DNA of 64,000 nt from Cytophagales bacterium (GTDB lineage: Bacteria > Bacteroidota > Bacteroidia > Cytophagales > Spirosomataceae), in contig JAAFJP010000015.1 in assembly GCA_013298125.1 (NCBI GenBank), positions 1 through 64,000 of the forward strand, in the 5' to 3' direction. Shown in pieces: positions 7,665-17,531 of this stretch (its first letter is position 1; every line of letters begins with the position of its first letter). A program made the translations under genes and the position numbers. A model generated the notes under the pieces. The model was not told the origin of the DNA, did no database searches, and worked only from the letters and a program-made list of their open reading frames with translations.

Positions 7665-9647
7665 CTAAAAAGCAAAATCATGCTCAATCATAGCTAATTC
7701 CTTTTTGGACTCTTGTCTTAATTCAAACGCTTTTTTTACTTTTTGACTAATCTGTTTTATCACTTCTTCATCAGGAAGACGTATAAGGATATTGGCTAAA
7801 TCTGTGTCTGAGACGTTTGGAATGGCTGCACCTGTTCTATACATAAACATTTGCTTCAAAAACAATTCAGATTTTAAGAAATATAACATAAAATCACGGT
7901 CTATTTTAAAATTCCGAAAAACCCTAAAACCATTGGTACAAATAGAACCTTCAAAATCTTCTGTTACTAATGCAGTAGCGTGTTTTCGTGTACCAATCGA
8001 GTTTCCTGCGATGGCTGTAATTATATCACCTTCTTGAATTTCATAACTCGCACGACTTGGCAATTCATGGACAAAATACGTAGTAGAATTAATAATTTCG
8101 TAGGAATGTGTGTTTATATCTGACAATTCAACATATTCTACTTCTTGATTAGGGTCACGAAGTTTCTTACTTTTTATTTTTACAATATCACAAACATCAC
8201 CTAATCGAACGCTATTTTTATAATCAAAATCAGCAATCATTTTGCGGTTATCTGGACAGTAAAAATCGTAGTCAAAACGACCATTCAATTCTGTGTAATT
8301 AATTGAAAATGAATTACTTGTTTCAATATGAGTGCCTTTCAAAAATGACTTATAATTTTCAACAATCTCACTGAAATCTTCGTCTAAAATTAGTTGCCCA
8401 TTAGTATCTTTTATGTTTTGTCCGTATTGGTCTTTCCTGTAAATAGCTGTTCCATTTTTATTCCCTTGGTACCCCAATTTCTTTATTCTGCCAAAGAAAA
8501 TAGGATATTCTTGAACAACATTGGGTGTTTCTTTTTCTAAGAATAAAATAGAAGTTTTCACACCCGTACCATAAGGGATAAATGTTTCTTGGGGTAAATT
8601 GATGATTGCCAATAGTTTAGCTTTCAATTTTATGTAATATCGAAGATACTCCATTGATGGATTCTCGAAATTTCCATTTGGTAAAACGATTGCCATTCTA
8701 CCACCCTCTTTTAATAATTGAAGACATCTTTCAATAAATAAAACCTCTGCATTTTGATTTGGATAGATATTTTTTGTTTTGAAAAATTGATTTTCATTAT
8801 GAGTCCATTTATAGCCTAAATCAAAATGGTGAAGCGTTGAAGAATTGGTTATTTTAGCTCCGAAAGGTGGGTTTGCCAAAATTAAATCAAATCCTTGTGT
8901 TTGCCCAAGTGATAATTTTAGACTGTCTAAATCCTCTAACGAGTTTGTACAATGAATATTTGTTTTACCGTTCGCCTCCAATAATAGCTTCATTTTAGCA
9001 ATTCGGGCAATACTTTTGTTTATATCTAAGCCAAAAAGTTGATTTGAAACGGTGTTTTCAATGGATAAATCTGGATGAGTTTCTTTGAGATAATTTAAGG
9101 CTGAAATCAAAAAGCCTCCACTTCCACACGTAGGGTCAATAATTGTTTCATTAGGTTTGGGCTGCATCATTTTTACACAAAAATCAATGACAGGTTCAGG
9201 CGTAAAAAATTGCCCTCTACCATCTTTTTCATGGTGCGATAAGAACTTTTGGAAAGCTAAACCTTTGGCATCTTGCGAAGAATTGAGAAGCGAAATATTT
9301 TGTAATTTATTGACTGTAAACCCTAATGCACTGATTGACAGCTTGATAGTGTCATCAGCATCAAAAATATCTTGATAGGTTTGTTTAGTTTTTTCAAAAA
9401 GTGACGAAATTCGTTCTTGAAGAGAAGGAGAGGCTTTTCCAGACTTTACACTTGTCCATTCGTCCAGAGAAATGACAAATTTATTGAGGGCAGTTTGTTC
9501 ATCAACGATTTTGATAAACAAGATTTTGATAAATTCTTCGAGCGTTTGTTGTGGCGATAAGCCATCATTAGCATAGATATTATTATGAATTTCCTCAAAC
9601 CTTTTTAATAGGTTGTCTTCCTTAGCTAAATCAAAAATTAGTTCCAT
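7665..9647 (-). CDS. N6-adenine DNA methyltransferase with fused target-recognition domain
   Basis: This 660-residue protein methylates adenine in a specific DNA site. The HsdM-like core shows the AdoMet motif DPTCGSGGF at residues 171-179, the FTPEPVIDF entry motif near 148-156, and the catalytic NPPF at 259-262. From about residue 470 to the end it resembles one half of a type I HsdS specificity subunit: it starts at VRLGDVCDIV, has GDIITAIAGNS, and ends in a helix with EVIKQISQKVKKAFELR. It is therefore a single-chain modification plus specificity enzyme. The nuclease and controller genes lie directly upstream on the same strand. The recognition sequence cannot be read from the protein. 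Confidence 0.9.
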   Translation of the reverse strand: MELIFDLAKEDNLLKRFEEIHNNIYANDGLSPQQTLEEFIKILFIKIVDEQTALNKFVISLDEWTSVKSGKASPSLQERISSLFEKTKQTYQDIFDADDTIKLSISALGFTVNKLQNISLLNSSQDAKGLAFQKFLSHHEKDGRGQFFTPEPVIDFCVKMMQPKPNETIIDPTCGSGGFLISALNYLKETHPDLSIENTVSNQLFGLDINKSIARIAKMKLLLEANGKTNIHCTNSLEDLDSLKLSLGQTQGFDLILANPPFGAKITNSSTLHHFDLGYKWTHNENQFFKTKNIYPNQNAEVLFIERCLQLLKEGGRMAIVLPNGNFENPSMEYLRYYIKLKAKLLAIINLPQETFIPYGTGVKTSILFLEKETPNVVQEYPIFFGRIKKLGYQGNKNGTAIYRKDQYGQNIKDTNGQLILDEDFSEIVENYKSFLKGTHIETSNSFSINYTELNGRFDYDFYCPDNRKMIADFDYKNSVRLGDVCDIVKIKSKKLRDPNQEVEYVELSDINTHSYEIINSTTYFVHELPSRASYEIQEGDIITAIAGNSIGTRKHATALVTEDFEGSICTNGFRVFRNFKIDRDFMLYFLKSELFLKQMFMYRTGAAIPNVSDTDLANILIRLPDEEVIKQISQKVKKAFELRQESKKELAMIEHDFAF

Positions 9648-9655
9648 TGTTTTTT

Positions 9656-9698
9656 GTTTTACACATTTGTGTAAATGTACAACCCAAATGTGTAAAAC
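9656..9698. promoter_or_regulatory. Palindromic operator candidate upstream of the methylase
   Basis: Perfect 14-bp inverted arms, GTTTTACACATTTG at 9656-9669 and its complement at 9685-9698, flank a 15-base spacer. The inner part repeats the word in the opposite sense (TTTACACA-TT-TGTGTAAA). It fills the 57-base gap between the nuclease stop and the methylase ATG, so it may set methylase expression separately from the nuclease. Confidence 0.55.
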
Positions 9699-9704
9699 TG
9701 AAAA

Positions 9705-10652
9705 TTATCGTGAATCTAATTGAGAAATATCCAATTTTCTTGGTTCGGGTTTAGTCTCAGCAATACATTTATCTAAATCATCATACCAAGGTTTTAATAA
9801 TTCATGTCTTTGAAAACTCTCTTTTTCAATCAAAATATCAATCGTATAGTTTTGTTGAAGATGGTTGGGAGATGCGGCTTGATGATTTAATTGCTGGCTA
9901 TTCACAAACACGAATTCATGTTTCCCTGTTCTTAGAAATAGGTCCAAACAAAGAATGTTAAATTCTGAAACAAGTGGTCCTGTGCTTTTTATACCCAACT
10001 TATCAATCCTTGAAGATGGCATGTGTGTTTGGATTAGTCGAATCGGTGCTGTCAAATCCCAGAAAGCATTTTCAGAAAAATAACTTTCATCAAAGCCATT
10101 GAGCCAGTTTTCTATTTCTTCTGAATTTTTCCAAATACCTTCCAAATTAGGAATGCCCGCCCCAGGGTTTTCTTTAAGCCAAGAAAAATCAGGAAATTGT
10201 TGTTCTTTGTTTTGCTCAGTCCAAGATTCTTTGGCTTTTTCGTAAGTAGAAAAACCTGATTTCCAGATACTTTCAAGGTGTTTTTGCCTATCAATAGAAT
10301 GTTTTTTCAAGATAGTTAAGCAAGATTTTATATTTGTTAAATTTGCTCTTTTTTCAGAATTAGATTTGACTCCCTTACACTCAACAACAAGCCATTCATC
10401 TTGCAAAGAGTTTTTCTTTCTGATATAGAAATCTCCTCTTGCATCATCACTTTTAGCATTGTAACCTCCTTCTGGTTTCTCTTTTATTCTTAGAACTTCA
10501 TACCCGATACTTTCAGCATGTTCTTTGAATAATTGTTCTCCCAATGAGCCTAAAAGATAGCCCTCAGCACCAGGACTAATTTTAAAGACTTCTAAAAATT
10601 TCTCGTCACTAACTCCAAATTTTTTCTTGATGTACTCACTCAGTTTCTCCAT
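9705..10652 (-). CDS. Restriction endonuclease (PD-(D/E)XK type)
   Basis: This 315-residue protein is probably the cutting subunit of the system. The sequence GDFYI places Asp74, and VVECKG places Glu91 and Lys93, forming a D-x16-E-C-K core; a GE pair at residues 38-39 fits the helix before the core in this nuclease fold. The C-terminal two thirds have no motif I can name and may hold DNA recognition. Its start overlaps the end of the controller gene by 17 bases, implying translational coupling. The methylase follows 57 bases downstream. The family assignment rests on the motif and context, not on a known homologue. Confidence 0.75.
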   Translation of the reverse strand: MEKLSEYIKKKFGVSDEKFLEVFKISPGAEGYLLGSLGEQLFKEHAESIGYEVLRIKEKPEGGYNAKSDDARGDFYIRKKNSLQDEWLVVECKGVKSNSEKRANLTNIKSCLTILKKHSIDRQKHLESIWKSGFSTYEKAKESWTEQNKEQQFPDFSWLKENPGAGIPNLEGIWKNSEEIENWLNGFDESYFSENAFWDLTAPIRLIQTHMPSSRIDKLGIKSTGPLVSEFNILCLDLFLRTGKHEFVFVNSQQLNHQAASPNHLQQNYTIDILIEKESFQRHELLKPWYDDLDKCIAETKPEPRKLDISQLDSR

Positions 10653-10866
10653 TTGTTTCTATTTTTTTGAAGAAATCACTTAAAGAAATTTGAAGTGCTT
10701 GTGAAAGTTGAGAGATTATTTGAAGTGAAATGTTCCTCTCTCCTTTTTCAATATCACTAATGTAAGTTCTATCTATTCCAGATTCAAGGGCAAGAGATTC
10801 CTGTGAAAGGCTTTTCTCTAACCTTAATTCTTTGACGACTTTACCAAATTTCCTTTGTAATTCCAT
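10636..10866 (-). CDS. XRE-family controller (C) protein of the restriction-modification system
   Basis: The 76-residue protein is a compact helix-turn-helix regulator: LRLEKSLSQESLALESG, then IDRTYISDIEKGERNIS, then LQIISQLSQAL. It matches the C-protein family that delays restriction-enzyme expression until the DNA is methylated. The ATG at 10864-10866 (MELQRKFG) is preferred over the upstream start, which would add 12 unusual residues and run into the operator. The nuclease gene overlaps its end, so both are on one transcript. Autoregulation is inferred from the palindrome just upstream. Confidence 0.87.
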   Translation of the reverse strand: MELQRKFGKVVKELRLEKSLSQESLALESGIDRTYISDIEKGERNISLQIISQLSQALQISLSDFFKKIETNGETE

Positions 10867-10886
10867 AGAAACAAAGGTCTTGTGTT

Positions 10887-10917
10887 GAGGACAATTGTAC
10901 AACGGGCAATTGTCCTC
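10887..10917. promoter_or_regulatory. Candidate C-box operator
   Basis: Perfect 11-bp inverted arms GAGGACAATTG (10887-10897) and CAATTGTCCTC (10907-10917) are separated by 9 bases. Each half is itself near-palindromic around CAATTG, giving two dyads 15 bases apart, similar in plan to the double C-boxes of controller proteins. The site lies 21 to 51 bases upstream of the controller ATG. Confidence 0.65.
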
Positions 10918-10938
10918 ATTAAATTAAAATTTATTCAC

Positions 10939-13900
10939 CTACTCCACCACAGCAATCCCACCCCCACTATAACTCCGATACTCCCCACGATACATAGCAT
11001 CCGCAGACACGGGTCCCATTTGGAATTTGCCTTTTGAAACGGCTCTGACTAAATAATAGAACGTTTGTGGACGGTTGGAAATGTTGGTAAAGAAGTTAAT
11101 TCTGTCGTCTCTAATATCAAAATGTTCGGGATAGGTTTGGTCTTTTACCCACACTAAATCACGGTCTGCGGTTAGTCTTGGGTTTTCGATTTCTACGCCT
11201 GCGGGTAGCATATCCGTAACCACTACGTTATCAACCGCTAATCCGTTGGTGCTTTGGAGCGTGATTTTTACGACAATCAATTGATTTTGCTTGAATTTTG
11301 CCGCTCCCAAAGGCTGTCCTGAGCGTGTATAAAATTGCTTTCTGACCTTCAAAATATTGTCAATTTCTTCGTACTTACCCGTGGCACTGAGTCCTTCGGC
11401 TTGGGCAAAATAGTAGAGACTTCCCTTTCCTTGTGTACGAATGGAGGACGTATTTCCAATATTTTTTATCAACAAATCATTCGCTGTAAAGTTGCCCATC
11501 ACTTTGTTATTACTTGATATTGAGGCAGTTATGTTGCTGTTGTTTGCCTTCTTCGCCAATTTGCCCAAAGCCAAAAACGCAAAGGCTTCTTCCTGAGTCG
11601 TGAGCCATCTTTCAGCTTTTAGGTTGATAGAAAGTTGTCTCGCCAATAACGGAATCTGAATGTTGTTTGGGTCGGTGTCCACGAGCGTATTCAAGACCAA
11701 AGCCTGATTACGAATCGGTGAACTGAAACTTCCCCCCGACCATCTTTCGGTTACTTCATTAGCGTAATTTTTCGGTAAAATAGCGTTGTAACTTTTCACT
11801 TCCCCAATCAAACTATACGCCGCCGCCAAGAGATATTTTGAGTCGGAGGTCAATAGCTCAATATTAGATTTGTAATAATTCATCACCGAACGATTAGGCT
11901 TTCCCGCCAATGCCAAAACGTACAAACTATAAATGGTTTCACGAGCGGCAATGACTTTGGTATCGTAGCCTCCCGCTGGCAAATAATAATATTCCTTATC
12001 GGTCATTTTACTATTTGATTGCACCGTCAAATATTCAATTAATTTGCCAATCGTTGAGCTATTTACTTGAAAATCATTCTTTTGTGCCTCCAACATGAAG
12101 TGCGTGGCGTAAGCTGTTCCCCACCAAGATTCACGGTCTCCGCCTTGCCAGTACGACATTCCGCCGCTTGGCAATTGCATAGTTTCGAGTTTATGAATGG
12201 CAGCTTCGACGTTGTATCGTGGATTTAATTCGTTCTCGCCCGTCTTCATATACGGTTTTTTGCCTGACTGAATCTGTTTCACAAACTCAGAAAAGTACAA
12301 TTGCGGAAACGCTGCCGAAGTAGTCTGTTCTACGCAACCATGTGGGTACGCCAAGAGGTGTTGGAACTTATCCATAAACTGCACCATCGGCGATTTACTC
12401 ACGGTCATTTCTGATTTTATCGAACTCGGAATAAAATCGTGTTGCAAATCTACATTACCAACAGAACCACCGTTGACCACACCCGAAGTAAAGGTTTTCA
12501 TCAACGAAGTGGTTGGGCGAACGGTCAATTCTATTTTTTCGGTAAATTTTTCTTTCAATCCATTAACGACTACATTCACCGTAGCATTGCCAATACTTGG
12601 GGCGGCTCTCACGGCAAAATAGGCTCTTCCTTCCTTCTCGGAAGGAATCGTCATGGTTTGCGAAGCATTCCCAACTACCGACAAACCACCTGATAATGAG
12701 ACAGTTGCCGTTACGTTGGCGGCTTGTTTGGTCGTATTCGTGATATTGACAGGCACTTGGATTTCGTCATTGGGCGAAGCAAATCTTGGCAAAGCCGTAG
12801 AAATCACCAACGGGTCAGCGACTTTCATATTTTTATTTGCCGAACCAAAAGCCTCATCTTTGTAGGCAACCGCCATGATGCGTAAATCGCCCGAAAATTG
12901 AGGAATATCAAACTCAAAAGTGGCTTCTCCACCAATGCCCGTTTTCACAATTCCAGACCAAATTGCCACTAAATTTACTCGCCCATTATTCAAAGGATTG
13001 ACTCTTTTTTCCATATCATAACCATCTCCACCGCTTGACGATGAACCCGAAATGGATAATTCTGGAAATAAAAATGGGTACAAATCGTAGCTACTGACTT
13101 CCAAAGCCTGTTTTTGGTAGAAATGAGCGTGTGGGTCGGGCGTTTTGAAATTTTTGAGTTGCAAGATTCCCTCATCCACTACCGCAATCGTGACTTCGGT
13201 ATTTCCGTTGGTTTTGATGGTAATTTTTTGCTTGGTTTTTGAACGAGATTTTTCCACCGCCACAATCTCAACTGGCAGTTTTGTATCAGCATCTTCCACC
13301 ATCACGGGGGCGTAACCGTGGGCAACCGTCAGCGGCATATTTGAACCATCCATCGGGCGAATCAACGTTGCTGAAACATAGACATTTGGCAAATGTTCCT
13401 TCCCAATCGTGAAGCTCAATTCAGCCGATTTCTTATCAGTTTCAAGCACAAAATTTTCCAAAACGTGATTTCTTTCAATCGTAACAATCAGTTTTCCAGC
13501 AAAAGGCGTTTTGAAAAGTACCTTCGCTTTGTCGCCGACTTCGTATTTTTCTTTGTCAAATTCCATCTCCACTTTGCCCTCATTATTGACCTCAAACGAA
13601 CTATTTTCCGTTGCCCCATAACCATAAGCATAAAAATATTGAGCCGTCCAAGACTTCGCACCTTCGCTATGTACACGTATCTCGTACTCGCCCGAAACAG
13701 GCGGTGCAAAAGATACATTTGCCTTACCACCCTCAAAATTCATCGTCCGAGAATAGACAACTTTTGTTTGTTTTTTAGAAGAATATTTTAAAGAATTATC
13801 CGAATTTTTCTCGATAACTGTCTGATAATCAAACCTTACAATTTCTACACGACCTTTGGATGTGGTAGGTTGCCCGTCCTTATTCAGAGCCACCAACGGA

Positions 13901-16482
13901 ATCTGCGAAGGAACATTTGTACCAATATATGTATCTGGCATTCCGATACCATAAAAGACCGATTGCGTAAAAATATCCAACTTTTTCAAGCGATTGACAG
14001 GGCGACCTGTTTCATCAAAAACCGTAACGTAAGCCTTCGCCTCCAAAACGCCCATGTTCGCATACGTCGCAGGGATTTGGAAGGACTCCGTAGCCAAACC
14101 GTTTTCGTTGGTCACGCCTTCACGAGCAATCATTTCAAAATTGGTATTATCATTAATATCAAACACATAGCTGTTGTAGCCCTTCGGAATAAAGAGTTTG
14201 CGGTTCAGATTTAACTCCATCTGATAATTACGATTGGAAGCGGGCGGACCAAACAAATTCAGAGCCGTAGCATTGATTTGGATAGTTTCGCCATTACGAT
14301 AAAACTCCTTGCTTGATTTTACATCGACCTTGATTCTGTCAGGCATAAATTCCTCGATAGAAATGTTCCGAGAAGCCAAAAGTACATCGTTGGCGTTCAG
14401 CACTTCTACTACATACACACCCGTGATAGACGCACGGTCAGTAGGCACATTCATATCAACCGCACCTTGGGAATTGGTGGTTTTTTTGAAGGTTTTGAAC
14501 TCCTTTCCGTTGGGTAAAAGCAAACGGATTTTTACAGGAATTTCACCGACAGATTCCCAATTATTCTTTCGGATAATAGTGTTGAAATGCAGTGTTTCGC
14601 CTGGACGATAAATGTCTCTGTCTCCGTAGATAAATGCCTCAAAACCAGAGGTGTTATCTCTTTTTCCTTCCACATCAAAACGGGAAGTTTCGACATTTGT
14701 GCCTTCCATAAAAAGGTAGTTAAAATCGTCTTCGGTATGAGCCGTAATCATGGCAGTCGTGAATTTCGATGCCTTGAAATCCTTGAAAATTGCCATACCT
14801 TTTCCATCCGATTTTACGGTCTGAATCGTTTGGTTATTGGTCGAAATCAAACTCACTTCTACACCCGACATAGGTTCAGCCGTTTTGATAGAATTTGTAA
14901 AGACAACTACCTCATTTTCAGACGATTTCATAATCATTCCGATGTCCGAAATACTCACTAATTTAGTCGCACGGTTATAATATTCATCATTAGAATTAAC
15001 CGAAACAATGTAGATTCCTTTGATACCATTTTGCTCGGGCAAAGACAAATTCAAAGCCCTTACGTTTTTGGATTTTGCCAAATTTGCCGTCTCCACGGTT
15101 TTGTTCACAATAACGTCAGAAAACTGTCCGCCTTCGTCAATGTCGTAAGTATAATTCGAGGCATAAGAATTGCCTTCTTCATCATAATCATCGTAGTTTT
15201 CATAACGTCTTTCCTTCAAAAAGTGCAAAATGTTATTTTCATAAATCTTTGCAATTCTGACGTTTACTTTGGGCGTATTGACCACATTTATCGCAATATT
15301 TTTATTCCCTTTTGAAGATAAATAAATCGCTTTTTTATTGACAAATCCAATCGAAGCGGGCATTGTACCGAAGTACAAATCTTTGGTGTAATTGTCTGAT
15401 AATGAAGCCCCAAGAACTCCTTTGGCTTCTTTATTTATCGTTAAAACATAATTATCCGTTTCGTTAAAATCCCCTCGAATGATAAAACCATTTTCAGTAA
15501 TTTCTGCCTTCGTTTCGAGCGTTGGCGTTTTGGGTTTTGCTTTTACAGGAGCGGGCGTTTTCAAAATAGGATTCCCCAAAGAATCATATTCATAAACAGG
15601 TTCTGCCACGGCTACTTCTTCTTGTGGTTCAGAAGCTCCGTTGATTTCTATTTTATAAATTTTCTGTAAATCAGCAACACTAATCGACTGATTTGTAAGG
15701 ACTTTCACATAACCTTGATTATTCTCAAAGGCGTGTTGTACCTCCGTAATTTCAAGCGTTTTGATGTCGGGCAGAGAGGTTTCAATTGCCATTTCTTCGG
15801 TAGTTTCCGCCTTAGAATTGGGCATCGAAAGCCCTTTTTCCAAACTAACTTTCAAGGATTTTCCACCACCATCTGAAATGCCTTTTAGTTTCAAAGAAAT
15901 ATTCTGAGAAGCACCCGTTTGGTTTAAAGTAAAATCATATTTTTTATCATCTGAATCCTTGATAGTCAGCATTTTAGCTACTTCTTGTGGATTGACAGGA
16001 TAATTAAAATTCAGTTTCAAAACCGCAGCCCCTTGTCCATCCTCACGAGATTTCGTCCAGAAACTTTCTACGTTTTCTAATTTCAGATAGGGCGTATGAA
16101 ATTTGATTTTGTCGGTACTTAACCCAACTTTTTTCTCAGATTTTGCCGTAACAGAACTACTAATCGTCGCCGTGTATTCAGTGGCAGGTTCAAAACCCAC
16201 GGCTGGCGAAAACACGAGTTCGTTGGTGGCAGTCCATTTGTATTTGCCTTCCACTTTGGGCGAAAATTCGATGTACGGTTCAGACTCCCACGTGTTCAAA
16301 TCGCCCTCACGCACGAGGTCTTTGTCGAAGGTAAACACCAGATTTTGAGCCAGTTGTACTTCATCTTCAAAGTTCATACTCGACACCGAAACATCGCCGA
16401 ATTTAGAACAAGAAACCAAAAAGAAGAAAGAGAGCAATAAGAAATAAGTGATTTGTTGAGGAAAACGAAACGGGGTTTTCAT
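10939..16482 (-). CDS. Alpha-2-macroglobulin family lipoprotein with intact thioester motif
   Basis: At 1847 residues this is a large bacterial alpha-2-macroglobulin, a periplasmic protease trap attached by a lipid anchor. The signal peptide ends in LVSC with lipid-site Cys25. Repeated beta-sandwich macroglobulin domains fill the first half. Residues around FEAFIYGDRDIYRPGETL mark the MG3/MG4 region. The thioester motif GCVEQ (Cys1383, Gln1386) lies in YPHGCVEQTTS and should be active. After it come the alpha-helical thioester domain with the PSGGMSYWQGG segment and a C-terminal receptor-binding-like domain. No penicillin-binding protein 1C gene is adjacent, unlike the common pbpC pairing. 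Confidence 0.95.
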   Translation of the reverse strand: MKTPFRFPQQITYFLLLSFFFLVSCSKFGDVSVSSMNFEDEVQLAQNLVFTFDKDLVREGDLNTWESEPYIEFSPKVEGKYKWTATNELVFSPAVGFEPATEYTATISSSVTAKSEKKVGLSTDKIKFHTPYLKLENVESFWTKSREDGQGAAVLKLNFNYPVNPQEVAKMLTIKDSDDKKYDFTLNQTGASQNISLKLKGISDGGGKSLKVSLEKGLSMPNSKAETTEEMAIETSLPDIKTLEITEVQHAFENNQGYVKVLTNQSISVADLQKIYKIEINGASEPQEEVAVAEPVYEYDSLGNPILKTPAPVKAKPKTPTLETKAEITENGFIIRGDFNETDNYVLTINKEAKGVLGASLSDNYTKDLYFGTMPASIGFVNKKAIYLSSKGNKNIAINVVNTPKVNVRIAKIYENNILHFLKERRYENYDDYDEEGNSYASNYTYDIDEGGQFSDVIVNKTVETANLAKSKNVRALNLSLPEQNGIKGIYIVSVNSNDEYYNRATKLVSISDIGMIMKSSENEVVVFTNSIKTAEPMSGVEVSLISTNNQTIQTVKSDGKGMAIFKDFKASKFTTAMITAHTEDDFNYLFMEGTNVETSRFDVEGKRDNTSGFEAFIYGDRDIYRPGETLHFNTIIRKNNWESVGEIPVKIRLLLPNGKEFKTFKKTTNSQGAVDMNVPTDRASITGVYVVEVLNANDVLLASRNISIEEFMPDRIKVDVKSSKEFYRNGETIQINATALNLFGPPASNRNYQMELNLNRKLFIPKGYNSYVFDINDNTNFEMIAREGVTNENGLATESFQIPATYANMGVLEAKAYVTVFDETGRPVNRLKKLDIFTQSVFYGIGMPDTYIGTNVPSQIPLVALNKDGQPTTSKGRVEIVRFDYQTVIEKNSDNSLKYSSKKQTKVVYSRTMNFEGGKANVSFAPPVSGEYEIRVHSEGAKSWTAQYFYAYGYGATENSSFEVNNEGKVEMEFDKEKYEVGDKAKVLFKTPFAGKLIVTIERNHVLENFVLETDKKSAELSFTIGKEHLPNVYVSATLIRPMDGSNMPLTVAHGYAPVMVEDADTKLPVEIVAVEKSRSKTKQKITIKTNGNTEVTIAVVDEGILQLKNFKTPDPHAHFYQKQALEVSSYDLYPFLFPELSISGSSSSGGDGYDMEKRVNPLNNGRVNLVAIWSGIVKTGIGGEATFEFDIPQFSGDLRIMAVAYKDEAFGSANKNMKVADPLVISTALPRFASPNDEIQVPVNITNTTKQAANVTATVSLSGGLSVVGNASQTMTIPSEKEGRAYFAVRAAPSIGNATVNVVVNGLKEKFTEKIELTVRPTTSLMKTFTSGVVNGGSVGNVDLQHDFIPSSIKSEMTVSKSPMVQFMDKFQHLLAYPHGCVEQTTSAAFPQLYFSEFVKQIQSGKKPYMKTGENELNPRYNVEAAIHKLETMQLPSGGMSYWQGGDRESWWGTAYATHFMLEAQKNDFQVNSSTIGKLIEYLTVQSNSKMTDKEYYYLPAGGYDTKVIAARETIYSLYVLALAGKPNRSVMNYYKSNIELLTSDSKYLLAAAYSLIGEVKSYNAILPKNYANEVTERWSGGSFSSPIRNQALVLNTLVDTDPNNIQIPLLARQLSINLKAERWLTTQEEAFAFLALGKLAKKANNSNITASISSNNKVMGNFTANDLLIKNIGNTSSIRTQGKGSLYYFAQAEGLSATGKYEEIDNILKVRKQFYTRSGQPLGAAKFKQNQLIVVKITLQSTNGLAVDNVVVTDMLPAGVEIENPRLTADRDLVWVKDQTYPEHFDIRDDRINFFTNISNRPQTFYYLVRAVSKGKFQMGPVSADAMYRGEYRSYSGGGIAVVE

Positions 16483-16628
16483 GGAGAAATTGTCGGTTTC
16501 AAAAACCGAGAAATTGTATGGGTGAAATAATAGGTAGAAGTTCTGAAAAGTTTAGGTGATATTCAAGGGTTTGAGGTATAAAATTATTAAGCGGTCATTG
16601 GACTTATCTTTTCATGAGCCCAATAACT

Positions 16629-17045
16629 TTATGCAGAAACCAGTTTCCGACTACTCAAATACTTTTCCAGAGCATTATTGACTTCTTGAAGTACAAATTT
16701 TCTGAGTCTATCAGCTTCAAAAATCGGTGTTGATTCTTGATTCGTTTCAGCCAAAAGGCGAATATCAAGCACTTGTTCGATGTGCCAAAGGGTATCTGTT
16801 GTAAAATTATGAGTCCCACTCAACCAACGGCTGACCTCCGAAGGTCTTTTGCCCATCATTTCAGCAAATTGCTTCTGTGACCAATTTTTAGCTTTGATGG
16901 CTTCACTGATTCGTAAAGCCAATTGCATTCTGTTTGCCACAAAATCAAAAGTATTTTGAGAGATTCCTTCATAGATTTGTTCTATCAAAGGGCTGGTATA
17001 TTCTGGAATTTTAGTCTTCGTCTTCATCATTGTCATTAAATTCAA
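16629..17045 (-). CDS. XRE-family helix-turn-helix protein, antitoxin candidate
   Basis: The 138-residue protein has a helix-turn-helix core (LALRISEAIKAKNWSQKQFA, then MMGKRPSEVSRWLSGTHNFT) followed by an HigA-like segment TLWHIEQVLDIRLL. Its start region overlaps the end of the upstream gene by up to 35 bases; several methionines (residues 1, 4, 6 and 7) could serve as start, and one nearer 17030 is equally plausible. Overlap with a small upstream gene and an operator-like palindrome before that gene suggest an antitoxin of a type II toxin-antitoxin module. Confidence 0.75.
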   Translation of the reverse strand: MNLMTMMKTKTKIPEYTSPLIEQIYEGISQNTFDFVANRMQLALRISEAIKAKNWSQKQFAEMMGKRPSEVSRWLSGTHNFTTDTLWHIEQVLDIRLLAETNQESTPIFEADRLRKFVLQEVNNALEKYLSSRKLVSA

Positions 17046-17508
17046 ATTGTCCTACAAAATCGTTCCCGTCCCAAGATAAATCTCCATCACGTATCGCCTG
17101 AGTAAGAATTTGGGATATTTTTATCATTTCATTCGCCGCTTTGCTCAATTGTTCATCATCTTGCCAAGCTCTTACTTTCTTTTCTCCTCCATCACCCAAA
17201 ACCAAAGTAACACTCCCGTATCTGATACAGTAAAGTCGAAGTTTGGCGGAAGGATAATCATAAATTGCTTCGACACCATCACCCGCTTTACCTTCTTTTT
17301 TCTTACGAAAGAAAATATCATTTGCACCCACTTTCTTGCCAATAGAGTTCAAAGTTGCAAATATTTGTTCTACTTCATGTAGATTTTCAGAAACATTATT
17401 ACGGATAAATGTATCAAAAAGTGTTTCTTGTTCCCCATCAATTATTACTGAATACAAACTGGATTTATTTCCTGAAAATCGTGATAGCTTAACTATTTTA
17501 AATTTCAA
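17011..17508 (-). CDS. Unrecognised protein paired with HTH gene, possible toxin
   Basis: I do not recognise a family with certainty. The 165-residue protein starts MKFKIVKLSRFSGNKSS, is basic in its middle (FFRKKKEGKAGDG), contains a beta-rich section KLRLYCIRYGSVTLVLGDGGEKK, and ends in a very acidic tail (NDNDEDED). Size, order before an overlapping HTH gene and the LRLYCIRYG strand recall RelE/HigB-like toxins. It is somewhat longer than those toxins, so the function is an inference from context. Confidence 0.5.
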   Translation of the reverse strand: MKFKIVKLSRFSGNKSSLYSVIIDGEQETLFDTFIRNNVSENLHEVEQIFATLNSIGKKVGANDIFFRKKKEGKAGDGVEAIYDYPSAKLRLYCIRYGSVTLVLGDGGEKKVRAWQDDEQLSKAANEMIKISQILTQAIRDGDLSWDGNDFVGQFEFNDNDEDED

Positions 17509-17531
17509 AACAAGAGAGTGGTTAATTTTTG

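Noticed and set aside
13393-13791. Long plus-strand frames opposite the alpha-2-macroglobulin gene
   Set aside because: They are antisense shadows of a strong coding frame; their composition is not protein-like.
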